A stretch of DNA of 64,000 bases from Sideroxyarcus sp045866275 (GCA_045866275.1 BAAFRX010000001.1:173306-237305), one strand, 5' to 3'; positions 24,444 through 33,119 are shown, counted from the stretch's first letter. Notes: generated by a model from the sequence alone, not told the origin. Made by a program: numbers and translations.

Positions 24444-25141
24444 ATTTGCTCCGCTCCATTCTGTTTGCGCTGGCGCAGGCCATGTTCACTTTGGCTTACG
24501 CCCTGTTTTCGCCGGTTATCTTTCTGTTCGGACAGCATACGCGGCATCGCTTGCTGTCCGGTTTTGCTCCCGGCATGTTGTGGCTGCTGCAAGTCATCTG
24601 CGGCATCCGCATGGAAGTGCGCGGCCGGGAGAATATTCCGCCGACGGCCTGCGTGGTGTTGAGCAAGCACCAGTCCGCGTGGGAGACGCTGGCGCTCCAG
24701 TTGGTCTTGCCCGCGCATGTCTGGGTCGCAAAACGCGAGCTGTTGTGGATCCCCTTCTTTGGCTGGCTGCTGGCACTGTCGAGTCCCATCGCGCTGGATC
24801 GAAGCAAGGGCAAGGAGGCGATGAAGCAGCTGCTGGAGCAAGGCAAGTCCAAGCTGGAACAGGGTTTCAGCATTGTCCTCTTCCCCGAGGGCACGCGCAT
24901 TCCTTATGGTCAGAAAGGAAAATACAAGATCGGCGGCGCGTTGCTGGCGAAGCATGCGGGCGTGCCCATCCTCCCCGTCGCGCACAATGCCGGAAAGTTC
25001 TGGGGGCGGAATGCCTTCGTCAAACGGCCGGGGGTGGTGCAGATGGTGATCGGCGCACCCATCGCCACCGCCGGCCTCAAGGCGGAGGAGATCAACCGCC
25101 TGGTCGAGGAATGGATCGAAGGCGAGATGGCGCAACTGTGA
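24440..25141 (+). CDS. plsC: 1-acyl-sn-glycerol-3-phosphate acyltransferase (PlsC family)
   Basis: 233 aa. An N-terminal membrane helix is followed by acyltransferase motif I as SKHQSAWET (H-x4-E variant of HX4D), motif III FPEGTRIPYGQKGKYKIGG and motif IV GVPILPVAHNAG. It converts lysophosphatidic acid to phosphatidic acid at the inner membrane. The start ATG overlaps the gmhB stop; its stop shares one base with the next start. Placement after gmhB is common in betaproteobacteria. Confidence 0.93.
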   Translation: MNLLRSILFALAQAMFTLAYALFSPVIFLFGQHTRHRLLSGFAPGMLWLLQVICGIRMEVRGRENIPPTACVVLSKHQSAWETLALQLVLPAHVWVAKRELLWIPFFGWLLALSSPIALDRSKGKEAMKQLLEQGKSKLEQGFSIVLFPEGTRIPYGQKGKYKIGGALLAKHAGVPILPVAHNAGKFWGRNAFVKRPGVVQMVIGAPIATAGLKAEEINRLVEEWIEGEMAQL

Positions 25142-25881
25142 TGTTGAACGCCTTGCGCCGCAAGATTTCGCCGCCGCTCGTCGAACAGCGCAAGATCGAT
25201 CTTTCCGGCCAGTCGATCAGCTATACCCTGAAACGCAGCAGCAAACGCCGCAGCATCGGCTTGCGCATCGACGAGCGCGGCCTGACGGTGAGCATGCCTC
25301 TGCGCGCCTCCGAGAAATGGCTGCACACTGTGTTGCGCGACAAAGCCGATTGGGTGGTGGAGAAAATCGGCAGTTGGCAAGTCCGGCGTCCGGCGCCGCC
25401 CCAGTGGCGCGACGGCGGGCCCATTTCGTTTTGCGGCGATACCCTTGTTCTGCGGGTCGTGCCCGATCTGTTCGGCGCGCCGCCCGTGCGGGTCGCGGGA
25501 ATGCTCCACCTGCGGCTGGCGGAGGAGGCGACGCCGCAGCGCGTGCAACGCGCGACCGAGCACTGGTACCGGCAACAGGCGCAGCAACTGTTTGAGCAGC
25601 GTGTGGCGCATTTTGCGCCGCTGCTGCAGGTCGCACCGAGCGCCATCCGCTTGTCGGCCGCGCGCAGCCAGTGGGGAAGTTGCAGCGCGCGCGGCGTGGT
25701 GCGGCTGAACTGGCGACTGATCAGATTGCCGCACGCGCTGATCGACTACGTGATCGTGCACGAACTGGCACACTTGCGCGAGATGAACCATTCCGCCGCA
25801 TTCTGGCAAGGGGTGGCGCAGGCGTGTCCGGAATACCGGGAGCGGCGCGCGCAACTGCGGGATTTTCACCTCGGGGACTGA
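25141..25881 (+). CDS. YgjP-like zinc metallopeptidase (SprT/UPF0758-like, DUF45)
   Basis: 246 aa. The metal site is clear: HELAHLREMNHSAAFW (HExxH plus downstream His). It is preceded by SQWGSCSARGVVRLNWRL, characteristic of YgjP/DUF45 proteins, and the N-terminal KRRSIGLRIDERGLTVSMP also fits. These are predicted metal-dependent hydrolases whose substrate is unknown. It is the last gene of the glyQS operon. The 121 bp following contain no gene. Confidence 0.87.
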   Translation: MLNALRRKISPPLVEQRKIDLSGQSISYTLKRSSKRRSIGLRIDERGLTVSMPLRASEKWLHTVLRDKADWVVEKIGSWQVRRPAPPQWRDGGPISFCGDTLVLRVVPDLFGAPPVRVAGMLHLRLAEEATPQRVQRATEHWYRQQAQQLFEQRVAHFAPLLQVAPSAIRLSAARSQWGSCSARGVVRLNWRLIRLPHALIDYVIVHELAHLREMNHSAAFWQGVAQACPEYRERRAQLRDFHLGD

Positions 25882-26002
25882 AACGGGTGCGACATCCTGT
25901 CGCATGCCGCCGCGGATAATCTTGCCTTGGCGTGCGTGCTCCAGACGGCCGCTGCGGGTGCCTCTGTCTCCTCCCGGCCAGTCGGCGGGCGGCAGTCTAG
26001 TT

Positions 26003-26308
26003 TCAAAATAGAATCTCGACGCCGGCACCCAGTCGTGCCAGCTCTCCCAGTTTTGCAAACAGTTCGCTGCCGTCGCGCTGGCTCTGCCAGACGCCATTGT
26101 GCAGGGCGAAATGGAAGCCGCCGGATTTTGCCGCCAGCCAGATCTCGCGGTTGGGGACGTGCCGGTTGACGATGAGCTTGTTGCCGTCCGGGAATTCGAT
26201 CTCCATGACCGAGCCGTTGCTGTCGTAGTCCAGGTCGCCGTGGTCGAGCGCGCGTTCGATGCGCCCGAAAATTTCGTCCGCCAACCGGTTGAATTCGCTT
26301 TCCGTCAT
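26003..26308 (-). CDS. cyaY: Iron donor protein CyaY (bacterial frataxin)
   Basis: 101 aa. It opens MTESEFNRLADEIFGRIERAL, followed by the acidic DHGDLDYDSNGSVMEIEF that binds iron and IscS, and PNREIWLAAKSGGFHF typical of frataxin. It modulates Fe-S assembly on IscS/IscU (isc operon at 43.5 kb). Two adjacent ATGs are possible (26311, 26308); the second is better spaced from AAGGAG. It diverges from lptM-lysA, the usual arrangement in beta- and gammaproteobacteria. Confidence 0.95.
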   Translation of the reverse strand: MTESEFNRLADEIFGRIERALDHGDLDYDSNGSVMEIEFPDGNKLIVNRHVPNREIWLAAKSGGFHFALHNGVWQSQRDGSELFAKLGELARLGAGVEILF

Positions 26309-26398
26309 CATTGCTCCTTGCTGAGTGGCCGGCACGCGCTTCGCTTATAATCGCGGCCGTTTTGAGTTGAACCTTCGGGTTATAGAAAGAATTTCATC

Positions 26399-26542
26399 AT
26401 GCGTACCCTCGGCATTATGTTTCTGTTGCTCTTGTGCGTGCAAGGATGCGGGCGCAAAGGACCGCTGTATCTGCCCCAGGCGCAAGCCGGTTTTTCCGAC
26501 ACGTATTCACATTCCCTCAAGGACGAGGCAAGCCATGAATGA
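26399..26542 (+). CDS. lptM: Small LPS translocon maturation lipoprotein LptM (YifL-like)
   Basis: 47 aa. The lipoprotein signal MRTLGIMFLLLLCVQGCG ends in a lipobox with Cys17, followed by GRKGPLYLP, the conserved motif of the YifL/LptM family, which assists LptD oxidative maturation in the outer membrane. It starts between cyaY and lysA, as in E. coli, and its end overlaps the lysA ATG by 8 bp. A TATAAT at 26346-26351 upstream is a plausible -10. Confidence 0.88.
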   Translation: MRTLGIMFLLLLCVQGCGRKGPLYLPQAQAGFSDTYSHSLKDEASHE

Positions 26543-27824
26543 TCATTTCCGTTACCGCCAGGACGAACTGTACGCCGAGCAAGTCCCGCTGGGGCTAATC
26601 GCCCGGCGCTTCGGGACGCCTTGCTATGTCTATTCGCGTGCTGCACTGGAAAGCGCATTCCACGAATTCGACCAGGCCCTGGCGGCGCACGAGCATCTGC
26701 TGTGTTACGCGGTAAAGGCCAATCCCAATCTGGCCATCCTCAATCTGTTCGCCCGACTCGGCGCGGGATTCGACATCGTCTCCGGCGGCGAACTGCAACG
26801 CGTTCTGGCCGCGGGGGGCGCGGCAGAAAAGGTGGTCTTTTCCGGGGTGGGCAAGCGCGAGGACGAGATGCGCCAGGCGCTGGAAGCGGGCATCCTGTGC
26901 TTCAACGTCGAGTCGGCGGCGGAACTGGACCGTTTGAACCAAGTGGCGGGCGGGCTGGGCCAGATTGCGCCGGTCAGTCTGCGCGTGAACCCCGATGTCG
27001 ATGCCAAAACGCATCCTTACATTTCCACCGGGCTCAAGCAGAGCAAATTCGGCGTGGCCTATTCCGAGGCACTGGCGCTTTACCGCAAGGCGGCCGGAAT
27101 GGCACACCTGCGGGTGACCGGCATCGACTGCCATATCGGTTCGCAGCTCACCGAAGTCGGCCCGTTCATCGCCGCGGCCGAGAAGGTGCTGGCGCTGGTG
27201 GACAGGCTTGCCGCCGAAGGCATCGCGCTGGAGCATTTCGATTTCGGCGGCGGGCTGGGGATTTGCTACGACGACGAAACACCGCCTTCCATTGCTGAAT
27301 ACGCCCGTGCGTTGTTACATGCCTTGTCCGGTCGCAGCGAAAAACTGATTGTCGAACCGGGCCGGGTGTTGGTCGGCAATGCCGGCGTGCTGCTGACTCG
27401 GGTCGAATATCTCAAACAGGGCGAAGAGAAGAATTTCGCGATCGTCGATGCGGCCATGAACGATCTGATGCGTCCGGCTCTTTATGAGGCGTATCACCAG
27501 ATCCTGCCGGTGCAGCGCTCTTCCCTGCCCCATCCCTCCACGGTAGGGAGAGGCGGCGATCGAGAACATCAATCTTCGACTTTCGAGGTGGTCGGGCCGG
27601 TTTGCGAGAGCGGCGACTTCCTCGGACACGCCCGTGAACTGGGGGTTGTGGCGGGGGATGTGCTGGCGGTGATGTCGGCCGGCGCATACGGCATGAGCAT
27701 GAGTTCCAACTACAACACGCGCCCGCGCGCGGCCGAAGTGATGGTGGACGGGGAGCAGATCCATCTTATTCGCGAACGCGAAACCTTGGAGCAACTGTAT
27801 GCCACCGAAAAAATCATCGCGTGA
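26535..27824 (+). CDS. lysA: Diaminopimelate decarboxylase
   Basis: 429 aa. It converts meso-diaminopimelate to lysine with PLP. The PLP lysine is in CYAVKANPN; the glycine-rich phosphate site is FDFGGGLGICY; the substrate Cys is in VGPVCESGDF; and the last Tyr site is GAYGMSMSSNYNTRPR. About 15 extra residues (SSLPHPSTVGRGGDREHQSS) between LPVQ and FEVVGPV come from a REP-C element inserted in frame in a loop before the catalytic Cys. The ATG is at 26535 by homology and overlaps lptM. Confidence 0.96.
   Translation: MNDHFRYRQDELYAEQVPLGLIARRFGTPCYVYSRAALESAFHEFDQALAAHEHLLCYAVKANPNLAILNLFARLGAGFDIVSGGELQRVLAAGGAAEKVVFSGVGKREDEMRQALEAGILCFNVESAAELDRLNQVAGGLGQIAPVSLRVNPDVDAKTHPYISTGLKQSKFGVAYSEALALYRKAAGMAHLRVTGIDCHIGSQLTEVGPFIAAAEKVLALVDRLAAEGIALEHFDFGGGLGICYDDETPPSIAEYARALLHALSGRSEKLIVEPGRVLVGNAGVLLTRVEYLKQGEEKNFAIVDAAMNDLMRPALYEAYHQILPVQRSSLPHPSTVGRGGDREHQSSTFEVVGPVCESGDFLGHARELGVVAGDVLAVMSAGAYGMSMSSNYNTRPRAAEVMVDGEQIHLIRERETLEQLYATEKIIA
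27521..27557. repeat. REP-C element in frame in lysA
   Basis: TTCCCTGCCCCATCCCTCCA followed by CGGTAGGGAGAGG. The arms are moderately decayed compared with the copies in miaA or the restriction enzyme. It adds about 12-18 residues to LysA. Confidence 0.7.
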
Positions 27825-27852
27825 TTTTTTTGCATATAACTGCACAAATCTA

Positions 27853-27882
27853 TTGCGAAAAAAAAATATTCGCGCATAGAAT
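27853..27882 (+). promoter_or_regulatory. Candidate sigma70 promoter of the H1-like gene, with A-tract spacer
   Basis: TTGCGA at 27853-27858 and TAGAAT at 27877-27882, 18-bp spacer containing an A8 tract. It lies 114 bp before the ATG, leaving a long leader. Confidence 0.5.
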
Positions 27883-27996
27883 GCCGCCACCGTGCGTGTT
27901 GGGAGATTTCAAGCAACTGAAAGACGCATCGGGAGTGCTGCGGTTGCACGCAATGTAGTATTTGGTTAGTCCATCAAACTTTAATAAGGAATGAAA

Positions 27997-28410
27997 ATGG
28001 CAACTGCTACCAAAGCGAAAAGCACCACCAAGAAACCCGCAGCGAAAAAGGCTGCTGCAAAGAAACCGGCCGCCAAAAAAGTAGCCGCCAAGAAACCGGC
28101 AGCGAAAAAGGTCGTGGCAAAGAAGCCAGCCGTCAAAAAAGTAGCCGCCAAGAAACCGGCAGCGAAAAAGGCTGTGGCAAAGAAGCCAGCCGTCAAGAAA
28201 GTAGTCGCCAAGAAACCGGCAGCGAAAAAGGTCGTGGCAAAGAAACCGGCCGTCAAGAAAGTAGCCGCCAAGAAACCGGCAGCGAAAAAGGTCGTGGCAA
28301 AGAAGTCGGCCGTCAAGAAAGTAGCCGCCAAGAAACCGGCAGTGAAAAAGGCTGTGGCAAAGAAACCGGCTGCCAAAAAAGCGTCCGGCAAAGGCATCCT
28401 CGGCGCCTGA
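27997..28410 (+). CDS. Histone H1-like Lys/Ala/Pro-rich nucleoid protein
   Basis: 137 aa, almost entirely repeats of KKPAAKK and K(V/A)VAKKPAVKK. Such proteins resemble the C-terminal tail of eukaryotic H1 and bacterial AlgP/HctB-like proteins, which bind DNA non-specifically. No globular domain is present. The second ATG (27997) is preferred for its AAGGA spacing. It lies directly downstream of lysA, the last step of lysine synthesis. Repeat number is likely to vary between strains. Confidence 0.85.
   Translation: MATATKAKSTTKKPAAKKAAAKKPAAKKVAAKKPAAKKVVAKKPAVKKVAAKKPAAKKAVAKKPAVKKVVAKKPAAKKVVAKKPAVKKVAAKKPAAKKVVAKKSAVKKVAAKKPAVKKAVAKKPAAKKASGKGILGA
28081..28380. repeat. Five 60-bp tandem repeats within the H1-like gene
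   Basis: Each unit begins GTAG(C/T)CGCCAAGAAACCGG (last base pattern constant) and encodes 20 residues. Units start at 28081, 28141, 28201, 28261 and 28321. Units differ by a few substitutions. Confidence 0.92.
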
Positions 28411-28422
28411 TAGCGGTAGATT

Positions 28423-28454
28423 AGGGCGGGCGCCGGGCCGTTGCGTTTCGCCCT
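28423..28454 (+). terminator. Possible weak terminator hairpin after the H1-like gene
   Basis: AGGGCG pairs with CGCCCT around a 20-base GC-rich loop, followed by TTCT. The stem is short and the T-run poor. The remaining sequence to 28611 shows nothing else. Confidence 0.25.
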
Positions 28455-28611
28455 TTCTATCCGTTCTTCATACGTGTCGTCTGGCCGTGCGCAGTCTGTC
28501 CGCGCAGGCATGCTGGTCGAATCGCCTGGACTTTTCTGATCGCAATTTGCTGATCTCGATCGGCATCGTGCGCCTCATTGCCGTTGTCGCGCCCGGATGG
28601 GCCAGACCAGG

Positions 28612-30063
28612 TTAGATCAGGAATACCGTCGCCAAGCCAAGAAAGATGAAAAAGCCGCCGCTGTCGGTGATTGCGGTGAGCATGACGCTGGCCCCGATGG
28701 CGGGGTCGCGACCGAGACGCTGCATCAGCAGCGGGATGCCGATGCCGACCAGTGCCCCCAGGGTGAGATTGAGCAGCATGGCGCTGGTCATCACCAGCCC
28801 GAGCGGCACGCTGCGGTAGAGGAAGTAAGCGAACAATCCCGCAATTCCCCCCCATACGATGCCGTTCAGGCCGCTGATCGCGAGTTCTTTCAGCATCAGC
28901 CGGCGTGCGTTGTTCTGGTTGATCTGGCCGAGGGCAAGCGAGCGGATGATGATGGTGGTGGTCTGGTTGGCGGAGTTGCCTGCGATGCCGGCAACGATGG
29001 GCATCAGGGTGGCAAGTGCAACCATTTGCGCGATGGTGCCCTCGAATTCGCCAATCACGCGCGAAGCAAAAAAAGCGGTGCACAGATTCAGCGCCAGCCA
29101 GGTCCAGCGGTTCTGCGCCGACTTCCACACCGAGGCGAAGATATCTTCCTCCTCGCGCAAGCCGGCCTGGTTCAGCAGGTCGGTATCGGATTCCTCGCGG
29201 ATGAAGTCCAGGACCACGTTCACCGTGACCCGGCCGAACAATTTCCCGTCTTCATGCACCACGGGCGCCGACACCAGGTCGTAGCGTTCGAACGCCTGTG
29301 CGGCGTGTTCCGCCTTGTCGTCGGGATGCAACTGGACGACGTCGGTGATCATCAACTGCCCCACCGGGGTTTCGGGTTCGTTGACGACGATCAGGTTGAT
29401 CGGCAGTACGCCCCGGAAGCGCTCATCCCGGTCCACCACGAAAACCTGGTCGGTATGGTCGGGGAGTTCGTCGAAACGGCGCAGGTAACGGGACACGGCT
29501 TCCAGCGTGACGTCTTCCCGCACATGCACCATGTTGAAATCCATCAGGGCGCCGACCGAGTCTTCCGGATAGGACATCGCCGCGCGCAGTTGTTCGCGCT
29601 CTTCGATCGGCAGCGACTTGAACACATCGCGGATCACGTGATGCGGCAAGTCTGGCGCAAGGTCGGCGATTTCGTCGGTGTCGAGCTGTTCGGCGGCTTC
29701 GCGCAGTTCGTCGCGGCTCATGTCCGCGATCAGCGATTCGCGTACCGAATCGGAAACCTCAATCAGGATTTCGCCGTCGCGGTCGGCCTTGACCAGATTC
29801 CACACCAGCAGGCGCTGTTCGATGGGGAGCGCTTCCAGGATGTAGGCGATATCGGCGGCGTGCAGGGCTTCCAGTTTTTCGCTCAACTCCGCCAGGTGGC
29901 GCTTGTGCAGCATCTTGTCCAGCAGCTCGTGGCGTTCCGCACGCGGCAATTCCTGGTTATGCACAACCGTTTCCAGCAACGCCTGTTTCTCCAGCAGGTG
30001 TTGCACCTGCTGGAGATGTTCCTGCACGTTATCGGTGAATTGGTGTTCCGTGTTTTCGGTCAT
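28612..30063 (-). CDS. mgtE: Magnesium transporter MgtE
   Basis: 483 aa, normal length. The N-terminal acidic MgtE domain (residues about 30-140) has helical repeats. Two CBS domains follow (about 140-265), then five C-terminal membrane helices with the pore motif PIVAGIAGNSANQTTT. The family is a Mg2+-gated channel. Downstream, 200 bp separate its end from the H1-like gene (convergent). A 51-bp gap separates it from mtgA, so it could be the last gene of the aroE-mtgA-mgtE unit. Confidence 0.94.
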   Translation of the reverse strand: MTENTEHQFTDNVQEHLQQVQHLLEKQALLETVVHNQELPRAERHELLDKMLHKRHLAELSEKLEALHAADIAYILEALPIEQRLLVWNLVKADRDGEILIEVSDSVRESLIADMSRDELREAAEQLDTDEIADLAPDLPHHVIRDVFKSLPIEEREQLRAAMSYPEDSVGALMDFNMVHVREDVTLEAVSRYLRRFDELPDHTDQVFVVDRDERFRGVLPINLIVVNEPETPVGQLMITDVVQLHPDDKAEHAAQAFERYDLVSAPVVHEDGKLFGRVTVNVVLDFIREESDTDLLNQAGLREEEDIFASVWKSAQNRWTWLALNLCTAFFASRVIGEFEGTIAQMVALATLMPIVAGIAGNSANQTTTIIIRSLALGQINQNNARRLMLKELAISGLNGIVWGGIAGLFAYFLYRSVPLGLVMTSAMLLNLTLGALVGIGIPLLMQRLGRDPAIGASVMLTAITDSGGFFIFLGLATVFLI

Positions 30064-30114
30064 GGCGCGGCCCGGAAAATTGCGCGCTATTGTAAGGAAA
30101 ATAAGCGGTCGCCG

Positions 30115-30810
30115 TCAGGGTATCTCGGCATCCGGCATACGTTCCAGAATGATCAGCGTCTTGGCCAGCATGCCCGAAGCCTGGCGATGGCGGTCGTAGT
30201 AGCGCGGGTTGGGCACCATGGCGGCGAGGCGTGCCGCCTGCTCGGCGGTGAGTTGAGAAGCTCTGACCCCGAAGTAATGCCGTGCCGCCGCTTCCGCGCC
30301 GAATACGCCATCGCCCCACTCGATGACGTTCAGGTAGATTTCGAAGATGCGCCGCTTGTCCATTGCGGTCTCCAGCATCAGCGTGATCAGGACTTCTTCG
30401 CCCTTGCGCCACGGCGTGCGTTTGGTGGAGAGGAAGAGATTCTTGGCCAATTGCTGACTGATGGTGGAACCGCCCGCGACGATCCGGCCCTTCTTCAAAT
30501 TCTTCTGGTAAGCCTTGGCGATCCCCTCCCAGTCGAACCCTTCGTGATCGACAAACTTTGCGTCCTCGGCGGCAATGAGCGCGCGCTTGAGATTGTTCGA
30601 AATAGTGTTGTAGGGCACCCACTTGTGTTTCAGTTCGGCATCCGGATTCCTGTCCTGCATCACTTCCAGGCGATCCGCCATAAAGGAGCTGCCGGCCGGA
30701 TTGAACTTGATCCACCAGCAGATGTGGGCGAACAGCCACAACTGGTAGAGCAGCAGCAAGGCGAACAGCACCGCCACGCTGCGCCAGAACAGGCTGCGCG
30801 GCATTTTCAT
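30115..30810 (-). CDS. mtgA: Monofunctional biosynthetic peptidoglycan transglycosylase
   Basis: 231 aa. One N-terminal membrane anchor is followed by a GT51 glycosyltransferase domain. The catalytic Glu lies in ALIAAEDAKFVDHEGFDW, and the second motif is GGSTISQQLAKNLFL. It polymerises lipid II glycan chains in the periplasm. The start at 30810 overlaps the aroE stop by 4 bp, the usual aroE-mtgA pair of betaproteobacteria. Confidence 0.95.
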   Translation of the reverse strand: MKMPRSLFWRSVAVLFALLLLYQLWLFAHICWWIKFNPAGSSFMADRLEVMQDRNPDAELKHKWVPYNTISNNLKRALIAAEDAKFVDHEGFDWEGIAKAYQKNLKKGRIVAGGSTISQQLAKNLFLSTKRTPWRKGEEVLITLMLETAMDKRRIFEIYLNVIEWGDGVFGAEAAARHYFGVRASQLTAEQAARLAAMVPNPRYYDRHRQASGMLAKTLIILERMPDAEIP

Positions 30811-31616
30811 TGTTTGCGCAGGGCGGCCAGGACGGGGGTGGTATCCGGGCGTACCTTGCGCCACAGGGCAAAAGAGGTGGCGGCCTGTTCCACCAGCATG
30901 CCCAGGCCGTCGGCAACGATGGCCGCGCCCTGCTGCCGCGCGAACGCCATGAACGGCGTCTCCTTGCCGTACAGCATGTCGTAGGCCAGTGCGCCGGGCT
31001 TGAACAGTCCATCCGGCAAGGGCGGAAGCTGGTCCGACAAGCCGCTGGAAGTGGCGTTGATGACCAGGTCGAAGCTGCGCCCGGTCAGAGCCTCGTAGGA
31101 TCGGGCGTGCACCGTTCCCGCCCCTTCGAACGGCGCCGCAAGCTGTTCGGCTTTGGCCACGGTGCGGTTGGCGATGACGATGCTGATCCCGGCATTGAAC
31201 AGCGGCCACAGCACGCCGGCTGCCGCCCCGCCGGCACCGAGCAGCAAGGCATCCTTGAGGAACAGTTTGAATTGCAGGTTCTTTTCGATATCGGCGAGCA
31301 GGCCGACACCGTCGGTGTTGTCGCCCAGGATTTCCCCGCCGTCGAAAATGAGCGTGTTCACCGCACTGGCATCATTGGCGCGACCGCTGCGTTGCGTCGC
31401 CAATTGGTACGCCTCGAATTTGAACGGCACGGTGACGTTGCAGCCTTTGTAACCTTCGGCACGCAAGCGTGCGAGGGTCTCGGCGAAGCCTTCCAGCGGC
31501 GCTTCGATCGCTTCGTAGCGGATGTCCTGTCCGGTCTGCTGCGCGAACATGCGGTGGATCAGCGGCGATTTGCTGTGCGCGATGGGGTTGCCGATCACGG
31601 CATATTTATCGGTCAT
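30807..31616 (-). CDS. aroE: Shikimate dehydrogenase (NADP+)
   Basis: 269 aa. It reduces 3-dehydroshikimate in aromatic amino acid synthesis. The shikimate site is VIGNPIAHSKSP; catalytic Lys and Asp are in NVTVPFKFEAY and GDNTDGVGLL; the NADP Rossmann motif is LLLGAGGAAAGVL; and ANRTVAKA follows. The start at 31616 (MTDKYAV) fits the family; an upstream in-frame ATG at 31631 is possible. Confidence 0.95.
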   Translation of the reverse strand: MTDKYAVIGNPIAHSKSPLIHRMFAQQTGQDIRYEAIEAPLEGFAETLARLRAEGYKGCNVTVPFKFEAYQLATQRSGRANDASAVNTLIFDGGEILGDNTDGVGLLADIEKNLQFKLFLKDALLLGAGGAAAGVLWPLFNAGISIVIANRTVAKAEQLAAPFEGAGTVHARSYEALTGRSFDLVINATSSGLSDQLPPLPDGLFKPGALAYDMLYGKETPFMAFARQQGAAIVADGLGMLVEQAATSFALWRKVRPDTTPVLAALRKQ

Positions 31617-31666
31617 TGCTGGAAGTGCCAATCAGTGAGGGCGGAAAGTGCGCGGATTATAGCGGC

Positions 31667-31915
31667 TTAACCCGTGCGCTTCAGCATTGCTGTCAGCAAA
31701 TCGGTCAACGCCATTGCCCATACGATCGCGACGCCCGCAGGCAGATCCAGCCCCACCGAAAGCAACAGCCCGAGCGCGTACCCGGCAATACCGATGCCGA
31801 ATGCGACTGCCATGCGGTGGTGTTGTATTTGATACGTGGCAAGGGCGGGGACGATCAGTTGAGCGAACCGCAGGGAAAATATGAGCAAAATGCGGATGGG
31901 CAGGGTACGTGACAT
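31667..31915 (-). pseudogene. C-terminal remnant of a metal ABC transporter permease (ABC-3/ZnuB-like)
   Basis: 82 residues with two hydrophobic stretches (LRFAQLIVPALATYQIQ and FGIGIAGYALGLLLSVGLDLPAG). The second resembles the last helices of ZnuB/MntB-like permeases, where LLLS..xDxPAG is characteristic. No ATPase, binding protein or upstream half is present. I infer a decayed fragment, with moderate doubt, because the similarity is judged from short motifs. The rest of the gap up to 32266 has no gene. Confidence 0.45.
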
Positions 31916-32266
31916 TTTGGAAATAGTCCCAAGAATCTTGCAGATGCGCCAAGCAGTGCAGCGTTGATTCGGCGGTATATAAAAAAGTTGGGCGATGGCA
32001 ACGAAACCGAGCCGGCATAAGCGCAGCGCCCCTGCAGCGCCGTAGGTATGGCGACTGAAAATCAGCCGCGAAAGATCGTTCCTCGCAGGTGATGTCCGGC
32101 TTACTTTAGAGGGTGAATCTGGTATCGTTACCGCGGGGGATAGGGGTGGTTCTCTTTGTAATTTTGTTGGGTAGGACAAAAGTATTCAGGTGTTGAGGCA
32201 ATGCTTTCATCTGAACGGTGTGAGGCTGGATTGCACCCATTCTTGAATCAAAATTAAGGAGCAGCA
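31916..32266. other. 351-bp intergenic region
   Basis: No coding frame with recognisable similarity and no palindrome of the families seen elsewhere. The last part contains AAGGAG, the ribosome-binding site of the HAD gene at 32267. The A+T content is higher than in its surroundings. Confidence 0.5.
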
Positions 32267-32929
32267 GTGAATCTGGCCTTATTCGATCTGGACAATACGT
32301 TACTGAGTGGCGACAGCGATTTTGAGTGGTCGCAATTTTTGATCGAGCGGGGCGTGCTCGACCGCGAGCTGTTCGAGTCCAAGAATCTGGCGTTCTACGA
32401 GCAGTACAAGGCGGGAACCTTGGACATCCACGAATTCCTCGATTTCCAGTTGAGACCGTTGTCGCGCCATGCGCGCAAGGTGCTGGACCAGTGGCATGAG
32501 GATTTCATGCATATCAAGGTGCGTCCGATGATTGGCGACAAGGCGCGCGCGCTGGTGGCACAACACCGGCAGGCCGGCGATGTGTGCGCCATCATCACTG
32601 CCACCAATAGTTTCGTCACCGCGCCCATCGCGCGCGAGTTTGGCATCGAACATCTGATCGCCACCGAGCCGGAAGAAAAGGGTGGCGAGTTCACCGGCCG
32701 TGTGGCGGGCATTCCCAGTTTCCGCGAAGGCAAGGTGACGCGCATGGAGCAATGGCTGGACGGGCAGGGCTGGCAGTGGGATAGTTTCGAGCAAAGTTGT
32801 TTTTACAGCGATTCACTCAACGATCTGCCGCTGCTGTCCAAAGTCAAACGTCCGGTCGCGGTCGATCCCGACGACACCCTGCGCGAGCACGCCGCGCAGC
32901 ACGGCTGGCCCATCCTGTCCTTGCGTTAA
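32267..32929 (+). CDS. HAD-IB family phosphatase (SerB/CicA-like)
   Basis: 220 aa, GTG start with AAGGAG. HAD motifs are ALFDLDNTLLSGDSDFEW (I), IITATNSFVTAPIA (II), and CFYSDSLNDLPLL (III/IV, with Lys nearby). A helical cap after motif I places it in subfamily IB. Relatives are annotated as phosphoserine phosphatase-like, CicA or histidinol-phosphatase-like; the substrate cannot be assigned. It lies upstream of pcnB with a 190-bp gap. Confidence 0.85.
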   Translation: MNLALFDLDNTLLSGDSDFEWSQFLIERGVLDRELFESKNLAFYEQYKAGTLDIHEFLDFQLRPLSRHARKVLDQWHEDFMHIKVRPMIGDKARALVAQHRQAGDVCAIITATNSFVTAPIAREFGIEHLIATEPEEKGGEFTGRVAGIPSFREGKVTRMEQWLDGQGWQWDSFEQSCFYSDSLNDLPLLSKVKRPVAVDPDDTLREHAAQHGWPILSLR

Positions 32930-32930
32930 T

Positions 32931-32986
32931 CGAGAACTCGCGTAGCGATTCGTTTGCCCTTTCTCCTGCTTGTGGGGGAAAGTTGG
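32931..32986. repeat. REP-E element, copy 1 (56 bp)
   Basis: It runs from CGAGAACTCGCG through GATTCGTTTGCCCTTTCTCC to GGGGGAAAGTTGG. The reverse complement of 54819-54875 matches it along its whole length with scattered differences. It sits just after the HAD gene stop. Confidence 0.75.
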
Positions 32987-33119
32987 ATAGGGGGAACGGG
33001 GCAAGGCATGGGTTCACATGCTTTAGAGCGAAGAGCCGACTGCCGGGGTGCGCAGTGTATAATTCGCGCCCGTTGCCGCGCTCAAGCCAGCGGCGGCATC
33101 CGCAACTTCCGGCGACAAC

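Noticed and set aside
28457..29128. Frame downstream of mgtE as a separate gene
   Set aside because: It is mostly an alternate frame of mgtE with an Arg/His-rich, non-conserved product.
30029..31012. Arg/Pro-rich long frames opposite or overlapping mgtE, mtgA and aroE
   Set aside because: Low-complexity products typical of shadow frames in GC-rich DNA; the conserved proteins lie in the other frames.
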